A stretch of 64,000 nucleotides of DNA. Source: Alviniconcha marisindica. Its lineage: Eukaryota > Mollusca > Gastropoda > Provannidae. The stretch covers positions 124,001 to 188,000 of the forward strand of contig JABMCL010002105.1 in NCBI GenBank assembly GCA_018857735.1, given 5' to 3'. The notes beneath the pieces were generated by a model. That model was not told where the DNA came from and did no database searches. It saw only the letters and a list, made by a program, of their open reading frames with translations. Made by a program: the position numbers and the translations under genes. Within the stretch, counting starts at the first letter, position 1; the number at the start of each line of letters is the position of its first letter. Of this stretch, positions 56,696 to 64,000 are shown piece by piece.

Positions 56696-56963
56696 AATAC
56701 ATGCATTACTGGTGATGGACAGGTACAGATCAGTATGCAGAGGAGAAGAGATGGGTTTTCGGATCTGACTTAAAAGAAGAGAGTGAAGACGAATGCGAAA
56801 CAGAGAGAGGAAGGGAGTTCCAGAGCACAGGTCCAATGTACTGAAAGCTCTCCCCCATTGGTGCGTGCTTTCCTACAATCGGAAGAAAAGCTGCGTACCA
56901 GGCAGTTAACGCTTGATTCGGATCTGAAAAGGTCAAAACATTGGCAAAGGAAGCGAAGCGCAA
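56540..56963 (-). pseudogene. LINE C-terminal fragment plus 3' UTR with internal (AC)n
   Basis: Minus-strand codons 56963-56730 end in SFQYIGPVLWNSLPLSVSHS, then SSLSSFKSDPKTHLFSSAY and a stop. The LWNSLP and FKxxxKTHLF motifs are typical of the extreme C-terminus of CR1/L2-type non-LTR reverse transcriptases. The 3' UTR follows, with catcaccagtaatgcatg, an (AC)n/(GT)n tract (56626-56690), aagcgctctgggttcttacg and an AT-rich end. It is 5' truncated. Confidence 0.8.
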
Positions 56964-57459
56964 ATAGAGAGAGAGAGAGAGAGAGAGAGGGGGGGATTTA
57001 AAAACTAAAGCCGGTGTTGGACTGTGTCAAGACCAGCTGGATCCCTAGGTGTGTGGCCGTATTTACATCGGGCAGTGAAGCACCCAAGCCCATCCGGCGT
57101 CACTGTCGGGTGTGAAGACGTGTTAGTACTTGGCTTTATTTGAACGTCCCGTCAAGCGCACAGGACCTCAGGTCGATATTCAAGTCAAATACCGCACATG
57201 TCATGCACACACTAATGAATCAAACTACTGTCCAGAATGGCAATCACACCGTGAAAGGCCCTAAGAAGGAACAGTCACCCGAGTTGGCGAGAAAACGAGA
57301 GAAAAAGGAGGGGTGGCTGCGTGTGTTGGGAGGGGAGGGGGGGGGGGGGGGGGGGGGCAACGCACGTCCCAATTTTATCCCCTATCCCAGCAATTTCCCT
57401 CCTACACCCACAATGACAATTATACTCTACACCATCTCGCCTCAAAAGGACAAGAGAAA
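56964..57459. other. No gene recognised
   Basis: GA patch at 56968-56988, G run at 57338-57357. The plus-strand frame 57140-57661 crosses the G run and shows no family resemblance. Confidence 0.45.
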
Positions 57460-57660
57460 ACTGGAGAGAAAAGTGCAACAAAAAATGAGACCTTTTCTTC
57501 AATTATGCGGAAATTGTCCAATTTGCGGCCGCGTCGGGCCCCTAACAAAAGGCAGCAGGGCTGGAGAAGCGTGTCTGTGTGGAGTGAAGCAAATCGCTGG
57601 TGACAAGGTGGAGGTTCTAAGCCGAGCATTGCGGAGAGCCGTAGAGGACGGAGGGAGCTG
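57460..57660. promoter_or_regulatory. Candidate regulatory block (unverified)
   Basis: Unique sequence with cttcaattatgcggaaattg and tccaatttgcggccgcg. Placed here only because it is complex and non-repetitive. Confidence 0.2.
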
Positions 57661-59064
57661 AACAATGAACTGCAGACAGCGCGGCGCTCCGTGCTTCCTC
57701 TCGGCGCCGTCCTCGTGTCTACAAAATCTTCAGTCTGAGACTGCCTGGGCAAGTTCCAGCTCACTAGACCGCGGGAATGTCGCTACTGCAACGGTTCGGC
57801 GAACTCTGTTTATTCAAAAAGCACATCTTTTTTTACTGTAAATGGCATAGTTGTTGTTGATTCGACTTTCAACGTTGCGGCGTCAATTTGTAAACAGCAT
57901 CATATCAATGTCACCGCAACTACTGTCCTATCACACAAACAAATACGTGATCGTGAAGTATCTCGGGTGTAAAAAAACAAACGTTCAAAGGTTTGACGTC
58001 CAATGACTGACGTCCAAATGACCGTACCAGCAGGATCTAGAATGCTATGCCAGCCGTACAGCCGATTCGCTCGTTCCGGCTTAGGCTTTGGTCTGATAAA
58101 GATCAGGGTGGCTAGTAGCTCTTGCTGTACAGGTAGGGGTGGAGGAAAGCGCTAACATGCTCACTGCAGTCGGCGTGTTGCCGGAGGGCATAAGATCGGT
58201 GGCGACGCGGGGCAGGTCCAACTGGCTCCCACGTCCCTCACAGCGTCACACAAGCGAATAAATCGGCGCCGCCACCTCGAGAACGTAACGTAAGATCCCA
58301 CCCACCCCCACCCCCACCGCCCCGCCCATCATCGCCACCCAAGCACGTCTGACACACCTCTCTGTCAGCAGGCTCATTCTGGCATTGAAGTTGAGGCGAC
58401 TGAAAATCAAGACAACACAGAGGGATGTGGCACGAGAGGTAAACACAGTATTTCCTTTAAAGAAACTCGTGTCTCAATTGTGCTGTCGTCTCGACAACTG
58501 CGTCAGCTGTGCTGTTAGACGGATCCAGGTACGGCTAGAATCGGGCCGAAGTGGATAATCAGCTCGCGCTGAACACGGCCAACACTCGCAAGCTTCTCTC
58601 TCTTGCTCGCGCAACTTTGGGCTCATCTCGAGCGTCCGGTGATGTCCGCCAACGGTGCTAGGAGTGGCAACGTTCGGGATGTAAGCGGAGACTTCAGGTG
58701 ATTGGGAACGGGTGGAGGGGGGGAGTAAATCACAAAGTAAAGACCGCATCGCTCAACAAAACACAAGTCTAGTCTGAATATGTTAAACAGTTAGTAAAGT
58801 ACGGAGTAATAAGTAATTTTCTGATGAGCTGACCAGTCATTGTGATCTTGAATGTTTAATCTGTTCGCATGACACTCCGGCTCATAATGATACACCACTC
58901 CTACAATTGGTTGCCAATGGTTGAGAATGTATGGTCTAGACAATAAAAACAAACTGGGACATACGGACAGACAAGGTAATTTGATACCCCCCCACCCCCC
59001 ACCCCTAATATTTCGTTACGGGGGCATGGGGGAGAGATAAAAGTATAAAAACTCGGACAAAAAC
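57661..59064. other. No gene recognised; one dispersed-repeat unit
   Basis: A GGTTACAAAAGG-family unit at about 58870-58985 (gttcgcatgacactccggct, gacagacaaggtaa). The remainder is unrecognised. Confidence 0.45.
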
Positions 59065-59075
59065 AAAATCAAACA

Positions 59076-59253
59076 TCATAGTTCAGGAGCTGTGTGAGAG
59101 TCGAGGTGGCCGTCCTGGTCTGTCCGTCCTAACGAGCCTTCTGGTTTCCGTGGACGTAAAGCTATATTGAACCATGCTTCGGCATTGGTCACAGCTTGTC
59201 CCTAATATGTCAACTGACATCTGAGGACATTAAGCAACACTACCTACCTACCT
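59076..59253 (+). mobile_element. Retroposon with (ACCT)n tail, copy 2
   Basis: It differs from 42550-42723 at only a few bases plus one extra tail unit. It is flanked by aaaatcaaaca at 59065-59075 and 59254-59264, an 11-bp perfect target-site duplication in unique sequence. Confidence 0.85.
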
Positions 59254-59664
59254 AAAATCAAACAACTCTATGCGGTGGCTATCGAGCTCAGCAGCGCAAT
59301 TAAGGCGGAGGAACAGAACTGCAACGACGGACATTTCAGAATCCACCCGAGGGTTCCCCCACTCACAGTTCATGTGAGACAAACGATAACATGAATCGTA
59401 TCAATCGTTGAACGGTGGTACCTCGTCAAAGGTGAAAAGTCGCAAGCTCAAATACTGGAGCTTAACCACTCAACCGCACACTTTGTATCTGATATGGGAC
59501 AAACACAATTCGTCAACTCCAACACAAGTTCGATACACACTTATAGCCCGTTCTTAACTGGGCGAACATTTGCTTCGCGAACATAGTTCGGGTTATTTGT
59601 CGAACTGCGACGAAGCTATATTCCGATGGTTAGTCTAGCTGGTAGTCTAGTATAAATTATAGTA

Positions 59665-60070
59665 GGTATTTTCACCTACTCCAGATCTGAGAGAAAACTT
59701 TTAACAGCTCTGGATCTGATCAGAGCGGATCTTCGATGGCTGTGGATCTCAGCAGAGTGGATCTTTTGGATCTTTGATGGCTGCGGATCTCAGCAGAGGA
59801 GATCTTCGATGGCTGTGGATCTCAGCTGCAGGGATCTTCGATAGCTCAGTATCTCATTCTCAGCATCTTCGATGGCAGTGGATCTCAGCAGAGGAGACCT
59901 TCGATGACAGTGGATCTCAGCAGAGGATATATTCAACGGCTGTGGGGTCTCAACACAAGAGATCTTCAACGGCTGTGGGGTCTCAACAAAAGAGATCTTC
60001 AACGGCTGTGGGGTCTCAACAGATGGGGCCATCTGCATCCGCGGAAATCCACAGCAAGGAAGTCGGAAGG
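59665..60070 (+). mobile_element. Dispersed element, copy with 32-bp internal array
   Basis: Left block: ggtattttcacctactccag, ttttaacagctctgg. Right block: gtctcaacagatggggccat, ctgcatccgcgg. Between them (about 59711-60020) is a 32-bp repeat, cttcgatggctgtggatctc plus agcagaggagat. Confidence 0.6.
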
Positions 60071-61689
60071 CAACCAACTGCTTTAATTTTACTCTCAGTC
60101 ATAGCCACTGTATCTCCCAAGTAGCTGATTGTAGACGCAACGTCTAAACCACTGCAATGAACATAAGAGAAGGAAGGAAGGGTAAATAACCCAGAGAAGT
60201 GAATCTCTCATAAAGTGAGTGACTCGTGTAAGTGCAACGTGACAGTGATTTACGTGAAAACTGAGCCCAGGAACTGTGTGAAAGTCCTTAATAGTCCTTA
60301 TGATCTCTATGGCCGTTAAGCAACATTTGAAGAAGAAGGTGAAAACTCCACCTGACCGACAGTGGAGACGAGCTGTAATAATGCGACATTTGACTGCAAA
60401 CGCATCGTGCTGACCGCCACTGAATGGAAAGGTCGTAAAGAACAAAGACTCACATCAGTGGAAAATTCATATTTACACTTCGTTAGAGTCAGCTTCTTAG
60501 ACCAGATAAAGAGAGCGTTAAAAAAAATTCTACTTAACCTACAAATTGGCCGCCAGCACACCTGACATTAATTTGACCGTAATTTCTTCGGTAGACGCTC
60601 CACATATTGTGTGAAATAGAAGCGCTGTAGAATTTTCCTTCTCAAGATAGGCGTCACGCCGAAAGACTTGTAAGGGGTCGCTCCAAAGACATGCCATGCT
60701 GTGAAGGGGCCACTGCCGATCGGCGACAAGGGGTGAAGAGAAGACAGAGCGGGCAGAAAGCGATACGGGTAGGACGGCTGGCAGCCAGGCGGAGCAAGGA
60801 CAAAGCCTCCCAGCAGGCGGCTGGACAAACGAAAACAGGCACGAGACACACACACAAAGAGGACGGGCGTGTAATTGCTTGTTGAAGGACAAAACGAGCT
60901 CTCATGGATGACATAGGCTGAATAGGCGACTGAGCAAATCCCCGCCCTCAAATTATGACAGATCCATTGAACGTTGCCTCCACCTTTTCGTGCAGTTTAT
61001 CTAACCTTGTCAAAACCTTCGTCATGCGCACGTCCGACTGCCGAAAAAAAAATCAATTCAGCGTATGACTACTACGCGTTTGCCGCCCATCACCGGCTGA
61101 GAGAACTATCATAATACAAAAATCTTGGCTCCAGCTGTTCTTGGTCGATTTAGTTTGCAGTAACTGTCCTTGATTCGGATTTTTAAAGTTGGTCTTGCCA
61201 TGTACAAATCAATGATATCAATGTGGCAGCAGTGTCGGCTCGTGGCGACACGGTAATGCTGTATCCCAGTTGCTGCCACAACACTAATGCTTCAAGTCAA
61301 CGCCCAGGCCACAAAAAGCATTTGGGAAAGTTCTAATCCTGTCTTAAAATTGGCAGTGCTAGTTTAAAAGCTACATTGCACGGGGCTGGAATCAATGGAT
61401 CAACCAACATAGGGCAATTATTATTTTTTAAATAAAATAAAATAAAAACTATGCCTGAACATTCTCTGCACAATACTCGGAAATAGTGTACTTGAGTGAA
61501 ATACTCTATCGGAAATGTTTATGCATTAACACAAATCTGGCGGAGAATACGCAACAAAGCAAAAATGCAGGGCATGAATACTTTCAGAAAACACGCGCTC
61601 TTCGCAGTTACCACTTTCCCAAGAACTGAAGGCGTGCTTATCTTATAGGAAGATTTACTTGTTAAAACCATTATTCCAGCTTTTGGAGA
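60071..61689. other. No gene recognised
   Basis: Open frames at 60539-60951 on the minus strand overlap each other and show no family motif. The segment at 60262-60330 weakly recalls the (ACCT)n retroposon (aggaactgtgtgaaagtcc, gttaagcaaca). Confidence 0.4.
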
Positions 61690-61965
61690 CAACTAAACTT
61701 TCTTTCTCTAGCCAGAGCGATAAGACCGCCTGGGCAAAAGGGTTCTTGTGCAATTTGCATATTGATGACTGCAGATGCAGATGAGGTCCCAAAAGAGAAG
61801 CGAGCGATGCCGCGGTCTTGTGCCAGTCGCTAAATTGTTCAGCACATCACGCTAGCCCACAATCCCTCCTGACTTCTTGGAGCATCACGCCGTTAGTCAT
61901 GGTGCCAGACCTCACCGCAGACACCTCTGTCGCACGACAGGTCAGCTGCAATACCGAGGTGGTCA
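61690..61965. promoter_or_regulatory. Candidate regulatory block with POU octamer (unverified)
   Basis: Unique sequence containing gtgcaatttgcatattgatg (ATTTGCAT octamer), gtcgctaaattgttcagc and cgccgttagtcatggtg. No reading frame. Function is inference. Confidence 0.3.
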
Positions 61966-62064
61966 AAAGTCTTATCTAATAGTAGTGTTGTACTGAGACC
62001 GCGTACAATCTTCTATCGTTCTCGCACAACAAAATGCAGGTACTGAAATAAGGGAGGTGGGGGT

Positions 62065-62069
<5 letters not shown>

Positions 62070-62122
<53 letters not shown>
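62070..62122. repeat. (GA)n microsatellite
   Basis: Pure GA tract of about 53 bp. Confidence 0.95.
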
Positions 62123-62124
<2 letters not shown>

Positions 62125-62589
62125 ATTGCAGCGAGAATGCACCAAGAATACACTGCTCCAAACAGACACTATTATAATAATTTCGATGTAGACTCCGAGG
62201 ACAACAAAGCGCCTGCTTCAATAAAGCGCACACAGATGGTTCATTTGGACGGTGTTACAAAGAGAAAAATCACGCGAAGCCTTGATGATTGTTTATCCGC
62301 AACAAGTTAGACGATGAGGGTCCGGAGCGCAGGGCGGTGAGAACAGTTTTTTTGGACGAGGTGTACCTCCCCCCCCCCCCCCCCCCCCCCCTCTTCAGAT
62401 TTAAAAATAAATAAATAAAATATCTCCTTTTTAATCGAAGTAATGTTTTGCGACTCAGTAAGGACACTAGTCGTCTTCCTCCCTCCTTCCAGAACTCCCC
62501 CCTCCTTCGGGGCCCCCCGGACCGCCCCCCCCCCCCCCACCCCCAACAGCGCAAGCCTACGTACTCGGCCATTAGACGCGAAGCAGCGA

Positions 62590-62840
62590 TGTCGGAAGGG
62601 AGTCCATCAAGCGAATGGGAAGTCTATCAAATTAGCCTTTCTGTCTGTCACACTGCAGCATTAGCCTGTCCTGTGGAGGCTGGCGCGCCCCATTACTGCC
62701 CGGTGGGCGGGCGGCCCAAAGCTGGGCCACAGGGGGCCAATGTGCTGCTGTGTGTTCACAACGGCACACAATGCCCGCCATGGATTTATCAACCCTCTGA
62801 GGGGACCATCGATCCACCGGAGCAGCAGTCTTCGTGAAAA
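62590..62840. promoter_or_regulatory. Candidate regulatory block (unverified)
   Basis: Unique sequence with aaattagcctttctgtctg, gcagcattagcctgtcctgt and gggccacagggggccaatg. A plus-strand frame (62448-62837) covers it but begins in poly-C DNA and has no recognisable domain. Confidence 0.25.
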
Positions 62841-62952
62841 GGCACCCCACTGCACGCAGTCCAAAGGGAGATAAGGATCGGGAAGGGGTGGGTAGAACTA
62901 TAATTAATATGATCGCCGTTCCTTAGAAATTTGGCCAGGAGAACCAACCATA

Positions 62953-62982
62953 TGTGTGTGTGCGCGCGCGCGTGCGCGCCGT

Positions 62983-63058
<76 letters not shown>
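62953..63058. repeat. (GT)n with CG and GA ends
   Basis: CG-rich start (62964-62981), GT tract (62989-63045), GA end up to 63058. It abuts the 3' end of the minus-strand LINE. Confidence 0.95.
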
Positions 63059-63059
<1 letters not shown>

Positions 63060-63611
63060 GGTTCAGATGGTTTATTGTACTTTGGTCATAGGCCCATATA
63101 CACCCCCCAAAACACATGCTAAATTATACAAATAAGACACACAAACAACAGAACAAACGAAACAACATATCAACAACAACAAAAGACAACAATCTCACCG
63201 AGATAATGAGACATTATAACTGTAGGTGTGACATGCTGATACGAGTCGGCCAATGAAATGGAGTCATTTCTAGTCGTAGTATCAACCAAGGAGCTTACAC
63301 ATCAATAATGATGTAGTTTTCTTCTGTTGATAGCATGGAAAATGGTTCAGATGGTTTATTGTACTTTGGTCATAGGCCCATATACATCCCCAAAAACACA
63401 TGCTAAATTATACAAATAAGACATATAAACAACAAAACAACATAACAACAACAACAAAAGACAACAATCTCACCGAGATAATGAGACATTATAACTGTAG
63501 GTGTGACATGCTGATACGAGTCGGCCAATGAAATGGAGTCATTTCTAGTCGTAGTATCAACCAAGGAGCTAAATAATGATGTAGTTTTCTTCTGTTGATA
63601 GCATGGAAAAT
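63059..63611. repeat. Tandem duplication of a LINE 3' end
   Basis: Copy 1 63059-63343 (285 bp) and copy 2 63344-63611 (268 bp) both start ggttcagatggtttattgta and end ctgttgatagcatggaaaat. They differ by a few small indels. On the minus strand each ends with the polyadenylation-like AATAAA in gtacaataaaccatctgaac. Confidence 0.9.
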
Positions 63612-64000
63612 AAACTTTAATAGCAACTGACAACTTTTAGTGTTTTTCCATCTTAATATGTCCTGTAACGACTGAGCATGTTTTTGTTCAAGAAATCTGT
63701 TTCTTAGATCTGTGTACAAGGGACAAACCGAAAGGAAGTGATATTCATTTTCAACGTGGTCTTGGCAAAATGTACAGTTTTGTTGTTATTTATTGGAAGT
63801 ACACCAAGCCGGAGTTGCGTCAGTGCTACGTTGAAACAATACATATCAATATCCGATAACTGTTTTTCTGCTTCAAGTACCACTTTGAAAAATCGATACT
63901 TTTCATGTCTTTCTTTGTCTCTGATATCAGCAGTCAAGTCCTGGGTGAACACGTCTAACACTTTCTGCTTAAAAACGTACGGAAAGGATTTGACATCTTC
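63489..64000 (-). pseudogene. LINE-like C-terminal fragment, frameshifted
   Basis: One frame encodes YCFNVALTQLRLGVLPINNN (63961-63704 region). The next frame continues CTFCQDHVENEYHFLSVC then PLYTDLRNRFLEQ. The C-x2-C-x8-H-x4-C knuckle followed by a Tyr/Leu-Arg-rich tail is common at the C-terminus of non-LTR retrotransposon proteins of invertebrates. The two frames are joined at about 63780 by a shift, possibly with a short deletion. It runs off the right edge of the window. Confidence 0.65.

Noticed and set aside
57140..57661. 173-codon plus-strand frame as a gene
   Set aside because: It crosses a poly-G run that encodes a Gly string and shows no domain; homopolymer length alone decides the frame.
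60539..60951. Overlapping minus-strand frames of 86-127 codons
   Set aside because: Three frames are open at once over a moderately GC-rich region, with no motif and no splice-consistent neighbours.

Overview
This window is animal nuclear DNA. It contains spliced exons with GT-AG introns, dense (AC)n, (AG)n and poly-G/C microsatellites, many minisatellites, LINE fragments and tRNA-derived SINEs. The tRNA-headed SINE, short retroposon tails and microsatellite-bearing repeats look molluscan, probably a marine gastropod. That placement is inferred from repeat style; no marker gene fixes it.

The only clear gene runs on the minus strand from 22801 to 3873. Ten internal exons, in transcription order 22684-22801, 16095-16197, 15528-15643, 14251-14363, 13468-13608, 11901-12020, 10295-10447, 9133-9205, 8027-8121 and 3873-3962, splice into 1122 nt, or 374 codons without a stop. 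The product is the second half of the PH-BEACH domain plus a complete BEACH domain of a neurobeachin/LRBA (rugose) family protein. The N-terminal exons and the C-terminal WD40 exons were not found and probably lie outside the window.

Region by region: 1-3872 is AT-rich and probably the next intron. 3873-22801 holds the exons, with introns carrying a degenerate 42-bp minisatellite (5672-7830), a 24-bp array, a 33/49-bp minisatellite and LINE or element remnants. 22802-64000 has no exon I can recognise. It holds an 81-bp array (24725-25291), a 38-bp array (50535-51476), a 36-bp array split by a retroposon (42420-42960), four long fold-back palindromes, SINE copies, LINE 3' ends and several non-repetitive blocks that resemble cis-regulatory DNA. 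In vertebrates MAB21L1 and MAB21L2 sit inside NBEA and LRBA introns; the long exon-free stretch just upstream of the PH-BEACH exon could be the equivalent intron, although no mab-21 coding sequence is visible here.

Main points of interest: (1) fold-back palindromes at 28552-28690, 31055-31391, 41305-41404 and 53241-53306, one of them flanked by (CA)n and (TG)n arms; (2) a short retroposon family with clear target-site duplications and interchangeable microsatellite tails; (3) repeat families that carry microsatellites or minisatellites at a fixed internal position, which explains much of the simple sequence; (4) a CA-repeat starting at the 5' splice site of a frame-critical BEACH-gene exon. 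No CRISPR array, bacterial operon, rRNA or functional tRNA gene was seen.
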